The notes below the pieces were generated by a model that ran no database searches, had not been told where the DNA came from, and saw only the letters and a list, made by a program, of their open reading frames with translations. A DNA stretch of 64,000 nt, from NCBI RefSeq assembly GCF_002835935.1, contig NZ_PJCF01000006.1, positions 558,001 to 622,000 of the forward strand, given 5' to 3'. Origin of the DNA: Paraglaciecola sp. MB-3u-78. GTDB taxonomy: Bacteria > Pseudomonadota > Gammaproteobacteria > Enterobacterales > Alteromonadaceae. Every line of letters starts with the position of its first letter. Position 1 is the first letter of the stretch. Positions 53,305 through 62,652 of the stretch are shown in pieces. The translations under genes were made by a program, and so were the position numbers.

Positions 53305-53810
53305 TGTATACAGGGGTAATTATTAAGTAGTGATTTGTATACGGCTTCCATAGCAGGTTCATCTTTTGTTTTACTATGTTGTTGGACTGCCAGATCGGCA
53401 ACAACAACGGCAACAACATCACGAAGTGGCAGTGGGTCACCAAGGCAAAAACCGGCCAGTTTTGCAGCTCGAGAACGATCAACACGGCCTGGCATACGAG
53501 TGCGCATCGCACGATCTGCAAAGGTCTCATTGCCAGAAATAGCATTTTCGGCATTCAACATGACACGGGCATCGGTCGCAATGGCCCCGTCTATAAAGCC
53601 TTGAATATAACGGACACAGTACTGGCCATCTACGCCTTCCGGATCAGTTTTAAGTAATGCACAGTGGGATGCCAATTCCTGAGAAGAAAGTACTTCCAGT
53701 GCATTGGCCGAAGTTACTGACATTAATTGCAGTAACAGGAGCGCGCAGCCAAGCTTGGAATAGCGCTTTGCAGTATTACGTAGACTTGAATGTTTATTTT
53801 CTAGATACAT
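53301..53810 (-). CDS. Rap1a/Tai-like secreted protein heading the Mrp operon
   Basis: 169 residues. Signal peptide (about 1-38, CALLLLQLMSVTSANA) then a domain with QYCVRYIQGFIDGAIATDAR, KLAGFCLGDPLPLRDVVAVV and a final NNYPCI; cysteines at these positions resemble the Rap1a/Tai immunity-protein domain. Overlaps mrpE by 4 bp, so it is co-translated with the antiporter. Not a known Mrp subunit; a periplasmic accessory role is inference. Confidence 0.7.
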   Translation of the reverse strand: MYLENKHSSLRNTAKRYSKLGCALLLLQLMSVTSANALEVLSSQELASHCALLKTDPEGVDGQYCVRYIQGFIDGAIATDARVMLNAENAISGNETFADRAMRTRMPGRVDRSRAAKLAGFCLGDPLPLRDVVAVVVADLAVQQHSKTKDEPAMEAVYKSLLNNYPCIQ

Positions 53811-54125
53811 GGACAGAGACCCATTGCTAACATTATGAATAGTATGAACTATTTACCGAGGGGTGCAAGCATTTGCGAGTGAGTATCAGTAAGTTTGAGT
53901 GAACGCATATTTTCTCGTACTTTTGTTATATTTTGAACGACAACTTTATACTGCTGTTGTTGTGATTTGGATCTGAAGTTGCCTAATAACGATTAATAAA
54001 TTAGTTGAGCACTAATCTGCAACTGCCAGATTAAATTTAGATACATTCTTATAAAAAATATAGAGTCGATATTTAAATGCCATTCAAGTTGAACGGCATT
54101 TATATTTTATTTATTGGTTTGAAAT
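53811..54125. other. Intergenic region between Mrp operon and hslU
   Basis: No gene. It should hold the Mrp operon promoter. Near hslU it has a 27-nt near-palindrome (54075-54101, AAATGCC...GGCATTT), a candidate terminator with a poor T-tract on the hslU strand. Confidence 0.45.
54075..54101. terminator. Hairpin downstream of hslU
   Basis: AAATGCCATTCAAGTTGAAC and the complementary arm GGCATTT form an 11-bp stem. A/T-rich flanks on both sides; the T-rich side favours plus-strand reading, so its role for hslU is uncertain. Confidence 0.4.
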
Positions 54126-55457
54126 TTACAGAATAAAGCGACTTAAATCTTCATCGTCTACTAACTTCTCTAAGTGATCGTCAACGTATTTAGCATCGAC
54201 AATTAACGATTCGCCACTTTTTTCAGAGGCGACGTAAGATATCTCTTCCATCAGTTTTTCCATGACAGTATGCAAACGTCTGGCACCAATGTTTTCGGTA
54301 CGTTCATTTACTTTCCAGGCGGCCTGAGCGATACGCTCTATACCTTCTTCAGTAAATGACACATCTACACCTTCGGTTTTCAGAAGAGCAACATATTGTT
54401 CGGTAAGCGATGCGTTTGGCTCAGTCAAAATGCGCACAAAATCGTGAGCAGTCAACGCGGAAAGTTCAACACGAATGGGTAAACGGCCTTGTAGTTCGGG
54501 AATTAAGTCTGAAGGTTTGCACATTTGAAACGCACCAGAAGCAATAAACAAAATATGATCGGTTTTGACTGTGCCATGTTTAGTGGACACGGTCGAACCT
54601 TCAACTAAGGGCAATAAGTCCCGTTGTACGCCTTCACGGGATACGTCTCCACCGCTGGTCGAGCCTTCCCGCTTACATATTTTGTCAATTTCATCAATAA
54701 ACACTATGCCGTTTTGTTCAAGTGACTCTATAGCGGTTTGTTTCAGGTCTTCTTGATTGATTAACTTGCCAGCTTCTTCGTCGATTAGTAATTTAAAGGC
54801 TTCTTTAACTTTAAGTTTTTTCTTTTTATTTTGACTACCCGACAAATTTTGAAACATGCCTTGTAGTTGATTGGTCATTTCTTCCATGCCTGGAGGTGCC
54901 ATTATTTCTACGCCAACTTGAGGCGCGGCAACGTCTAGCTCAATTTCTTTATCATCTAACAAACCTTCACGGAGTTTTTTGCGGAAAATTTGTCTAGTGC
55001 CCTTATCCTTATGCTCTTCCTTATCATCAAAGGCATTTTCTGGTGGTGGTAATAATGCATCTAAAATACGTTCTTCTGCCGCTTCTTCAGCGCGGAACTT
55101 TACTTTGCTTTTGGCTTGTTCTTTGGTCATTTTAACCGCGATGTCAGCCAAGTCACGAATGATAGTTTCGACTTCTTTACCTACATAACCCACTTCCGTA
55201 AATTTTGTGGCTTCGACTTTAATAAAAGGTGCGTTGGCTAATTTGGCTAAGCGACGTGCAATTTCGGTTTTTCCCACACCCGTTGGGCCGATCATCAGTA
55301 TATTTTTAGGGGTCACTTCTTGGCGCAGCTCCAATCCAAGCTGCATTCTGCGCCAGCGATTTCGAAGAGCAATAGACACTGCACGTTTTGCATCTTGCTG
55401 ACCGATAATATGACTGTCCAATTCGTGGACGATTTCTCTTGGGGTCATTTCTGACAT
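54126..55457 (-). CDS. hslU: ATP-dependent protease ATPase subunit
   Basis: 443 residues. Walker [15 protein letters not shown], Walker [12 protein letters not shown], and the C-terminal sensor-2 region [16 protein letters not shown]. The inserted I-domain with acidic and basic runs (about 130-240) is present. It unfolds substrates for HslV. Follows hslV by 82 bp on the same strand. Confidence 0.97.
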   Translation of the reverse strand: MSEMTPREIVHELDSHIIGQQDAKRAVSIALRNRWRRMQLGLELRQEVTPKNILMIGPTGVGKTEIARRLAKLANAPFIKVEATKFTEVGYVGKEVETIIRDLADIAVKMTKEQAKSKVKFRAEEAAEERILDALLPPPENAFDDKEEHKDKGTRQIFRKKLREGLLDDKEIELDVAAPQVGVEIMAPPGMEEMTNQLQGMFQNLSGSQNKKKKLKVKEAFKLLIDEEAGKLINQEDLKQTAIESLEQNGIVFIDEIDKICKREGSTSGGDVSREGVQRDLLPLVEGSTVSTKHGTVKTDHILFIASGAFQMCKPSDLIPELQGRLPIRVELSALTAHDFVRILTEPNASLTEQYVALLKTEGVDVSFTEEGIERIAQAAWKVNERTENIGARRLHTVMEKLMEEISYVASEKSGESLIVDAKYVDDHLEKLVDDEDLSRFIL

Positions 55458-55539
55458 AAATAAAACCTTCTAATTTGGGTAATCGACTGGCGATAAATGT
55501 ATTCAACGCCAGTCAGGAAAAGTGTCTTAGCCGATATGG

Positions 55540-56064
55540 TTAATAATCGATTGTTTCAATTGTTTGGCTATGATTCGTAAATACGCAAATATTGCCCGCT
55601 ATGGTCAAACTTTTTTCGGCTATTTCTTTGGCTGATAATTCGGTGTTATCCAACAACGCCATAGCGGCTGATTGGGCAAAGTTGCCGCCAGAGCCTATGG
55701 CAATTAGGTCATTTTCTGGCTGTACTACGTCGCCATTTCCAGTAATGATGAATGAGGCTGTTTCGTCTGCAACAGCTAGGATTGCCTCTAGTTTGCGTAA
55801 CATACGATCGCTACGCCAGTCTTTTGCTAATTCAACGGCTGCACGTGTTAAGTTTCCTTGATGCATTTCAAGTTTAGATTCAAAACGTTCAAACAAGGTA
55901 AACGCATCAGCTGTGCCGCCAGCAAAACCCGCCAACACTTTATCATTATATAAGCGACGTACTTTTTTTGCGTTGCCTTTCATTACGGTATTGCCAAGTG
56001 ATACTTGACCATCGCCTGCTATTACAACTTGATTATTGCGGCGTACAGATACAATTGTAGTCAC
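55540..56064 (-). CDS. hslV: ATP-dependent protease peptidase subunit
   Basis: 174 residues from the GTG at 56064, which places the catalytic N-terminal threonine directly after the initiator ([10 protein letters not shown]). [20 protein letters not shown] and [15 protein letters not shown] are family motifs. The longer frame starting at 56094 would bury the catalytic Thr and is rejected. Confidence 0.96.
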   Translation of the reverse strand: MTTIVSVRRNNQVVIAGDGQVSLGNTVMKGNAKKVRRLYNDKVLAGFAGGTADAFTLFERFESKLEMHQGNLTRAAVELAKDWRSDRMLRKLEAILAVADETASFIITGNGDVVQPENDLIAIGSGGNFAQSAAMALLDNTELSAKEIAEKSLTIAGNICVFTNHSQTIETIDY

Positions 56065-56260
56065 GAAAATTCCTTGAATGTCCAAGGACAACAATATAGG
56101 TATACACGAAGGTTTACATAAAGGTTGTCAGAGCTAAGAGTGGGCTATTGTCTTCTTTATCAGAGGAACAATGCCAGATGGATTAGATGTGGGGAGTATT
56201 CTGTTTTTTTCAAGCCGCAAGCAGTTGCTCACGACTTGTAATATTCAGTGTCCGATTTTA

Positions 56261-56818
56261 TTAGAGGTTCCAATTCCAAATCTTACAGCCGTTAATTTTT
56301 GCACGTTGCAAAGTATGGCGGTGTTTTTCGGCTAAGCGTTTGCTGTCATAAGGACCAAGGATGACACGATACCACACTCCTGACGTCCCTTTACTGGACC
56401 TAACTTGTGCTTCTAAACCTTGAAAGGCAATATTTGCTTTAAGCGCTTGAGCCTGTTCCTTTTTTCTAAACGACCCACACTGGATTAGACGGCGCACTGT
56501 TGGTACGTCTTGCTCTTTATGCTCTATTTTGACAGTGAATTCTGGCAAGCTTTTAATAAATTCCCATTCTTCCTCTGGAATATCAGGCATTGATTTTTTT
56601 TCGTTTTGGGCTTGCTCAATGCTTGCGTCATCCTTGGATATCTCTTCAGGCGCGGTACCTTTGATACTCCATAAAAAATAGCTAAAACCGGCCACCAATG
56701 AAAGGGTGATGACGATCCGCAACCAAGGTAGTGAATGTAGTGAATGTAGTGAAGGTTTGGGAGGAGGTGGAGCTTGTTTTTTGCTGCGTCCACGAGCCAC
56801 GTAATCTTTGTGAGCCAT
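56261..56818 (-). CDS. ftsN: SPOR-domain protein, FtsN-like
   Basis: 185 residues: a short basic cytoplasmic N-terminus (KDYVARGRSKKQ), one membrane helix (about 33-50), a flexible acidic/charged linker, and a C-terminal SPOR domain (RRLIQCGSFRKKEQAQALKA, VWYRVILGPYDSKRLAEKHR). The position between priA and hslV matches E. coli ftsN. Small for FtsN, which often exceeds 250 residues. Two direct repeats of LHSLHSL lie just before the helix. Confidence 0.82.
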   Translation of the reverse strand: MAHKDYVARGRSKKQAPPPPKPSLHSLHSLPWLRIVITLSLVAGFSYFLWSIKGTAPEEISKDDASIEQAQNEKKSMPDIPEEEWEFIKSLPEFTVKIEHKEQDVPTVRRLIQCGSFRKKEQAQALKANIAFQGLEAQVRSSKGTSGVWYRVILGPYDSKRLAEKHRHTLQRAKINGCKIWNWNL

Positions 56819-56908
56819 GTTTTAAAAAGTACTGCATAGAAATAAGGGCCATGATGTTACCTAGGTTCACAGGATCCTCAATCAGAATTTGCATTATTAT
56901 TGAATATA

Positions 56909-56965
56909 ACCTGAACTCTGGTTAAGACTTGCTGCTGGACGGTATGGCTTATCCAGAGTTCAGGT
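56909..56965. repeat. MITE-like inverted-repeat element, short copy
   Basis: ACCTGAACTCTGGTTAAG and, inverted, CTTATCCAGAGTTCAGGT form a 57-bp element flanked by TA. The segment GCTGGACGGTATGGCTTATC is the complement of the left end of the 17417-17645 element. Its last base plus the following TA supplies the stop codon of priA. Confidence 0.75.
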
Positions 56966-59145
56966 TAACTAAAATCCTGCGGATCGATATCTAACGACCA
57001 GCGAATTTTATTGGCCAAGTTTAATGTTTCGATCTGTTTGATTTGTTGCCCAATGGCTTTTTGTAAGGTACTACGCTGCGGACTTTGTAATAATAATTGC
57101 ATTCGATATTGGCCTTGTCGTTTTTCCATTAAAGCTGGAATAGGGCCGACACAATCCACAGCGCTAGCAGCACAGAATAGATGGGAAATTTGTTGTAAAA
57201 AATCAAAAGCATCGCGGGCGCTTAATGCCTGTGCTTTGAATAATGCTTGAAACGTATAAGGTGGCAAATTTGCATGTTGTCTCTCCAATAAAGCATATTG
57301 CGCAAAATGTGCGTAGCCGTTATTAATCAAGTCCTGTAATAACGGATGACCAGGGTCGTGAGTCTGCAACCACATTTCACCGGGTTTTTCTGCACGCCCT
57401 GCACGTCCTGCGAGTTGCGTGATAAGTTGCGCCAAATGTTCTGCTGCTCGATAGTCTGCACTAAACAGTGCACCGTCAACATCAAGAATAAGCACCAGTG
57501 TGACATTGGGAAAGTGGTGACCTTTAGACAAAATCTGTGTGCCAATGAGGATTTGATGCTCGTTGTTGTTAATACTATTGAGCATGTTATCTAGTTTGTT
57601 TTTGCCTCTAGCGCTGTCACTATCTATTCGAATGCTGCTGTACTGTGGAAAATAAGCGGCTAGTCCTTGTTCCAATTGTTCTGTACCGACACCCATCGAA
57701 GTCAGCTCATTGGATTGGCATTGTTGGCAATTCTTAGGGATCGACTTAGCGCTACCACAGTGGTGGCATTGTAATTTGAACAACTGTTTATGCACAGTGA
57801 ACGGTTTGTCACATCGCTTACAGTGTTCAACAAAACCACATTGATGGCACATAAGGGCTGGCGCATAACCCCTGCGATTAATAAACAACATCACCTGACT
57901 GCCTTGCTGCAAATGCTGACTCATACGATCCAACATGCCCTGGGCCACACCAAATTTCAGAGGCTGCTGGCGAATGTCAAAAACGTGTTGAGTAGCGAGT
58001 GATGCATTGCCAGCTCGCTCATGCAATTTAAGGTGTTGATATTTACCGGTTAGTGCATTGTTTAGTGTTTCTAGCGCTGGAGTTGCCGAACCCAATACCA
58101 GCGGTATATTTTCTTCACGGGCGCGCATCACCGCGAGATCACGTGCGTGATAACGTAATCCATCTTGTTGTTTATACGAAGAATCATGCTCTTCATCAAC
58201 AATTAGCAAACCAGGTTTAAGCATGGGTGTGAATATTGCGGAGCGGGTCCCTATAATGATACCTAACTGTGCATTGGCACTTTGTTGCCATACCTGAAGG
58301 CGTTCATTATTGTTAAGTCCTGAGTGTAAAATGCCTACATCAATACCGAAGCGATATTTAAATCTATGCACAGTTTGTGGTGTAAGCCCAATTTCGGGCA
58401 CTAAAATCAGCACTTGTTTACCTTGTTTAAGCACCTGTTCTATTGCCTGTAGATACACCTCTGTTTTACCGCTACCGGTAATACCGTCTAACAAAAAACA
58501 GCCATATTGGTCGAGTTTTGCTTCAATGCAACTTATGGCGATGGCTTGCTCTACATTGGCCATAGGTTTGTCTTGGATGGTTAGATCTTGTTGCCATGTT
58601 GATGCTGTAGATGGGGTTTTTTCAATGAGATTGATTAAATCTTTTTCTACTAAAGATTTAATCACAGCCGCGCCAAAATCAGCTTTGGCCTTAGACTTAA
58701 TCATATCTTGGTTACGCAATGACTCTACTAACGAGCGCTGTTTCGGTGCGCGGGACAAACTGTTTATATCTGCAGACTGGCCAGCGTCGCTTAATGTCCA
58801 ATATTGAATCGGTTTTGCCAAGCTTGACTCACCTTTTCTAAGCGCTACCGGGATTGCCGTTTGAACTACGTCACCAATGGGGTGTTTATAATATTGAGCC
58901 AACCAGTTGCACAGTTTAATTAATGTTGGATTAAATATCGGTGTATCATCTATTACCGTTTCAATGGATTTTAGTTTACTGATATCCCAATCTGACTTTT
59001 CGCTTATTCCCCAAACCACACCTATTAATTTGCGAGGACCAAAAGAAACACGCACACGAACACCCACAGGTAACGCTGTACCTTCATAGATATAATCGAA
59101 CAATTGACGCTTCGGAATAGGGAGCGCGACACTAAGTATTGCCAT
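56965..59145 (-). CDS. priA: Primosomal replication restart helicase
   Basis: About 726 residues from the ATG at 59145, the usual PriA start (AILSVALPIPKRQLFDYIYE). Walker A GITGSGKTEVYLQ, DEEH box IVDEEHDSSYKQ, and the zinc-binding cysteines in CHQCGFVEHCKRCDKPF and LQCHHCGSAKSIPKNCQQC. Restarts stalled replication forks. The stop TAA at 56965-56967 is formed at the junction of the inverted-repeat element; the C-terminus IDPQDFS is otherwise normal. Confidence 0.96.
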   Translation of the reverse strand: MAILSVALPIPKRQLFDYIYEGTALPVGVRVRVSFGPRKLIGVVWGISEKSDWDISKLKSIETVIDDTPIFNPTLIKLCNWLAQYYKHPIGDVVQTAIPVALRKGESSLAKPIQYWTLSDAGQSADINSLSRAPKQRSLVESLRNQDMIKSKAKADFGAAVIKSLVEKDLINLIEKTPSTASTWQQDLTIQDKPMANVEQAIAISCIEAKLDQYGCFLLDGITGSGKTEVYLQAIEQVLKQGKQVLILVPEIGLTPQTVHRFKYRFGIDVGILHSGLNNNERLQVWQQSANAQLGIIIGTRSAIFTPMLKPGLLIVDEEHDSSYKQQDGLRYHARDLAVMRAREENIPLVLGSATPALETLNNALTGKYQHLKLHERAGNASLATQHVFDIRQQPLKFGVAQGMLDRMSQHLQQGSQVMLFINRRGYAPALMCHQCGFVEHCKRCDKPFTVHKQLFKLQCHHCGSAKSIPKNCQQCQSNELTSMGVGTEQLEQGLAAYFPQYSSIRIDSDSARGKNKLDNMLNSINNNEHQILIGTQILSKGHHFPNVTLVLILDVDGALFSADYRAAEHLAQLITQLAGRAGRAEKPGEMWLQTHDPGHPLLQDLINNGYAHFAQYALLERQHANLPPYTFQALFKAQALSARDAFDFLQQISHLFCAASAVDCVGPIPALMEKRQGQYRMQLLLQSPQRSTLQKAIGQQIKQIETLNLANKIRWSLDIDPQDFS

Positions 59146-59334
59146 TTTTTTACTGTATAGCCTTTGATTGAAGAGGTGGTTTGGGTATAAAATCAACAAA
59201 ACCCTTGATCGCCTAAGCCCGTTACATTAATATGCGCGCCACTTTGCGGCAAGCCACAAAGCTTTTTAATTTAATTTTCGTATGGTGTTCAACTTCGGGT
59301 TGGATAGCGATGCGGCCTGACGAAGAGGTAACCC

Positions 59335-59547
59335 ATGAAACAAGATATCCATCCTGATTATCAAATAATGACTGCAAACTGTTCTTGCGGAAATATTATC
59401 AAAGTACGTTCTACTTTGAAAAAAGACCTCAACTTAGACGTATGTTCGTCTTGCCATCCTTTCTATACTGGTAAGCAACGTAACGTCGACACTGGTGGTC
59501 GTGTTGATAAATTCAACAAACGTTTTGCTGGTCTTAAGAAAAGCTAA
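59335..59547 (+). CDS. rpmE: Ribosomal protein L31 (zinc-binding type)
   Basis: 70 residues with ANCSCGN and [15 protein letters not shown]; the four cysteines mark the zinc-dependent C+ form. Divergent from priA, as in E. coli. Confidence 0.97.
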   Translation: MKQDIHPDYQIMTANCSCGNIIKVRSTLKKDLNLDVCSSCHPFYTGKQRNVDTGGRVDKFNKRFAGLKKS

Positions 59548-59574
59548 TACTTTTTTTAGTCTGACAATACACCG

Positions 59575-59602
59575 AAAAGGCGCTTGTTTAGCGCCTTTTT
59601 TG
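59575..59602 (+). terminator. Rho-independent terminator of rpmE
   Basis: AAAAGGCGC-TTGTTTA-GCGCCTTTTTT: an 8-bp GC-rich stem followed by a T run. Clear intrinsic terminator. Confidence 0.9.
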
Positions 59603-59750
59603 TGTCTTTTTATCAGTACATCCCACTTATACTGAAGTTAAAGTGGCTATCACTACTAAGTCACCAGTTAACAGCAACTCATACTAAAGTTGTAGTTTAA
59701 TCTCTACTAAGTTCGGTTATTATCAAAAAGATTGTGGTATTGCTGAGTCT

Positions 59751-59870
59751 ATGCGTTTCAAAACCATCAAGAATACCACTACTACTCTTACACTTATTGC
59801 TATTTGTTTAATGTGTGCAGCAGTGCTTATCTTTCTTGGGTTGAGCAAACAACCTTATGGCGAAGACTAA
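59751..59870 (+). CDS. Candidate 39-residue single-pass membrane protein
   Basis: A short frame (ATG to TAA) with a basic N-terminus (RFKTIKNTT), one hydrophobic helix (LTLIAICLMCAAVLIFLGL) and a polar tail (SKQPYGED). The charge pattern is that of a small inner-membrane protein. No strong SD. Followed 39 bp later by another candidate small ORF. Confidence 0.4.
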   Translation: MRFKTIKNTTTTLTLIAICLMCAAVLIFLGLSKQPYGED

Positions 59871-59909
59871 AACACATAAACTAAAATTAAAAAAAATTGG
59901 AGAAACGTA

Positions 59910-60110
59910 ATTAAAAAACTCCCTACGATTGACGAAGCACTCACTGAAATTTTAAATGATTTAGTTGGTTATTCATGGCCTAGTAATATATTAGAATTAG
60001 AACTTGTCCTTGAACAGGTTATTGCATCTATAAATATGCCGGAAAACCCCTCAATGATTAAGCACGCATTGCGTGAGATTTCCCCTGAACTCTTTATAGA
60101 AAAAAATTAA
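59910..60110 (+). CDS. Candidate 66-residue protein with ATT start
   Basis: A frame opening at ATT (59910) with a well-placed SD, TTGGAGAAACGTA, encodes KKLPTIDEALTEILNDLVGY then SWPSNILELELVLEQVIASI and a C-terminal ALREISPELFIEKN. The amphipathic composition looks protein-like, and no ATG, GTG or TTG lies near the SD. ATT starts are rare (infC is the known case). Could also be a frame that lost its start. Confidence 0.45.
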   Translation: MKKLPTIDEALTEILNDLVGYSWPSNILELELVLEQVIASINMPENPSMIKHALREISPELFIEKN

Positions 60111-60570
60111 TACTGGTTGAATTTAGGTTAGGAAAAAAAAGCGCTGGAACTGGTGGTAAACCCAATACATTGATGTGGCTCAATAGATCCTAATACCTAG
60201 GTTAAGACCATAATATTTTTAACTTGGTATAGGTAATGACCACACTAAGAAATATTCAAAAGAATTCAAACTAGCTTGTTCTGCTTTGATTCAACTCGCT
60301 TAAGTTTTGTGTTCAATGGGGAAACTACGAAATATCAATACTAATTATAATGGCTATATAGAAATACTGGTCTGATCTGATATGTTCAGTGGCTAATGCT
60401 GTGTTACATTCCAGCAACAATGTTGTTTAACGCTTTGTTTGGTGGGACTTTCATATAAGAGCCCTTTTTTAGAAGAGCATATTTATATAAAAGCATTCAT
60501 TTATGAAAACACCAATAAACGTTTAAACTTGCCGTCAACATTTCTTAATTTTAAAAGGACTGACAACATC
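60111..60570. other. Long upstream region of maeB
   Basis: About 460 bp without a convincing gene; presumably promoter and leader of maeB. The maeB frame is open upstream to 60439 but the added residues are not conserved. Confidence 0.45.
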
Positions 60571-61818
60571 ATGTCTGATTTCCGCCAACAAGCCCTTGAT
60601 TATCATTCCAAACCTGTACCAGGAAAAATCAGCATTGAGCTCACTAAGCCTGCCGAAACTGTCACCGACTTAGCGCTAGCATATAGTCCTGGTGTGGCTG
60701 AGCCCGTTAGAGAGATTGCAGCCGATCCCGATGCTGCTTATAAATACACTGGCAAAGGAAATCTAGTGGCGGTTATTTCAAACGGCACGGCCATTTTAGG
60801 CTTAGGTAATTTAGGTCCTCTTGCGTCCAAACCCGTTATGGAAGGTAAGGCCTTGTTGTTTAAACGTTTTGCCAACATCGATTCTATTGATATTGAAGTG
60901 AAACATACTACAACGGAAGAATTTATTAACACTGTCGCCAGTATTGCAGATACCTTCGGTGGGATTAACCTTGAAGATATTAAAGCCCCTGAATGTTTTG
61001 AAATAGAGCAAGAATTAATTAAACGCTGCGCCATACCTGTTTTTCATGATGATCAGCACGGTACTGCTATAGTCACCGCCGCAGGCATGTTGAATGCGTT
61101 GGAAATTCAAGGTAAAAGTATTGGCGATGCGACTATTGTGTGTCTAGGCGCGGGTGCTGCAGCTACCGCTTGCATGCAGTTATTGATTAAATGTGGTGCA
61201 AAACGCGAACGCATCTACATGCTTGATAGACAAGGTGTGATCCATACTTGTCGTGAAGAACTCACCATCCACAAAAAGATGTTTGCCAATAACACAGACA
61301 AACGCACCTTAGAAGATGCCCTAGATGGCGCAGATGTATTTATTGGCGTCTCTGGACCTAATTTATTACCTCCTGAAGCATTGAAGTTAATGGCGCCTAA
61401 TCCCATCGTTTTTGCATGCTCGAATCCTGATCCTGAAATTAAACCTGAGTTGGCCCATCAGGTACGGGATGACTTAATTATGGCAACAGGGCGCTCTGAC
61501 TATCCTAATCAAGTGAATAACGTACTGTGTTTTCCGTTTATTTTCCGTGGCGCGTTGGATGTGCGTGCCTCTAAAATTAACGATGAAATGAAAATTGCTG
61601 CGGTAGATGCCATTCGCAGCATTGCTAAAGAAGACGTGTCCAAAGAAGTACTGGCTGCTAGTAATATAGATAGTCTTAGTTTTGGTAAGGACTACATTAT
61701 CCCTAAACCAATGGATCCACGACTCTTGAAACGTGTGGCTCGGGCAGTGGCTCAAGCCGCTATAGATTCAGGAGTGACAGCCATAAAAGAGTTACCTCTA
61801 GGTTATATGCAGGAGTAA
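60571..61818 (+). CDS. maeB: NADP-type malic enzyme, short form without PTA domain
   Basis: 415 residues from the ATG at 60571 (SD AAAAGGACT). LALAYSPGVAEPVREIAADP, GKGNLVAVISNGTAILGLGN, VFHDDQHGTAIVTAAG and the NAD(P) site VCLGAGAAATACMQLL are present. Converts malate to pyruvate and CO2. Lacks the phosphotransacetylase-like C-terminal domain found in E. coli MaeB. Confidence 0.93.
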   Translation: MSDFRQQALDYHSKPVPGKISIELTKPAETVTDLALAYSPGVAEPVREIAADPDAAYKYTGKGNLVAVISNGTAILGLGNLGPLASKPVMEGKALLFKRFANIDSIDIEVKHTTTEEFINTVASIADTFGGINLEDIKAPECFEIEQELIKRCAIPVFHDDQHGTAIVTAAGMLNALEIQGKSIGDATIVCLGAGAAATACMQLLIKCGAKRERIYMLDRQGVIHTCREELTIHKKMFANNTDKRTLEDALDGADVFIGVSGPNLLPPEALKLMAPNPIVFACSNPDPEIKPELAHQVRDDLIMATGRSDYPNQVNNVLCFPFIFRGALDVRASKINDEMKIAAVDAIRSIAKEDVSKEVLAASNIDSLSFGKDYIIPKPMDPRLLKRVARAVAQAAIDSGVTAIKELPLGYMQE

Positions 61819-61963
61819 ATACAAAGAACACATGGCCTCAATGTTGCTAGCCTCAATACTAATAACAAGTACTAGTTAGTAAAAATTGATATTAATAGCA
61901 GCATGACACTAGCAATGAGATTTTGACTTAAAATGTCATCTGCATGTAACAGGAGTCAAAGTC

Positions 61964-62374
61964 ATGTCCACAGTCAATTCAATCCATCATTTAAACTTTG
62001 TGGTGCGAGAACTCGCGCCACAGGTTGAGTATTTACGCACCCTCTTGCAGTCTGAGCCTATCATCGAAGACTTACCCACCAGACAAGTTAAAACCGCTCG
62101 TTTTTGTTTGTCAGGGGTATGGATTGTCCTTGTGCAACCCTTATCAACGGAAGGTGAAGTGGCTCGAATTTTGGCCGAACGAGGAGAAGGACTGTTTTTA
62201 TTATCATTCAACGTAGATTCTTTGGATGAGTCCTTGGAAACGTTATCTAAGCAGGGTATTTATTCAGATAACAAAGGTAAACGACAGGGATTAGATAATT
62301 GGACAATTCAAGATCTTGATTGCCCCAATGCATTAGGTCCGATTTTACAACTCTGCCAACTGATTTCTAAATAG
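61964..62374 (+). CDS. VOC-superfamily (glyoxalase/dioxygenase-fold) protein
   Basis: 136 residues. SIHHLNFVVRELAPQVEYLR opens a beta-alpha-beta-beta module, a second follows (GLFLLSFNVDSLDESLETLS, DCPNALGPILQLCQ). The first His of a possible metal site is present; others are unclear. SD AACAGGAG. Substrate unknown. Confidence 0.75.
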   Translation: MSTVNSIHHLNFVVRELAPQVEYLRTLLQSEPIIEDLPTRQVKTARFCLSGVWIVLVQPLSTEGEVARILAERGEGLFLLSFNVDSLDESLETLSKQGIYSDNKGKRQGLDNWTIQDLDCPNALGPILQLCQLISK

Positions 62375-62393
62375 CAAATCTCTTTATTATTCA

Positions 62394-62478
62394 TTCAATT
62401 TGAAATATTATTTTTCAAATTGAAATGAAAACCATCTAAAAATTCTTCGTTAGTTTGATTATAAATTTTCAAACTAAC
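62394..62478. repeat. Two AT-rich inverted repeats upstream of prpR
   Basis: TTCAATTTGAAA/TTTCAAATTGAA (62394-62424) and GTTAGTTTGA/TCAAACTAAC (62449-62478). They may act as a terminator for the VOC gene or as regulator sites for prpR. The rest of 62479-62652 shows no gene. Confidence 0.45.
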
Positions 62479-62652
62479 ATTTAGCGCCATTAAAAATGGG
62501 CTATCAACTATAAATTGATGAAAATGGCATAACTAATGCTATCTAAAGCTATCTTTTATTCAACTTGAAAGTTGGCTAGTTATTTTGCATCAGCTTTTGT
62601 TCACTTTTATACAACCTCTAGTTGTCAGTCCTCCGGATCTGGAGAGAGCATT

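Noticed and set aside
53301-53810. A type VI secretion immunity protein
   Set aside because: The domain resembles Rap1a/Tai, but no effector or T6SS gene is near and the gene is coupled to the Mrp operon.
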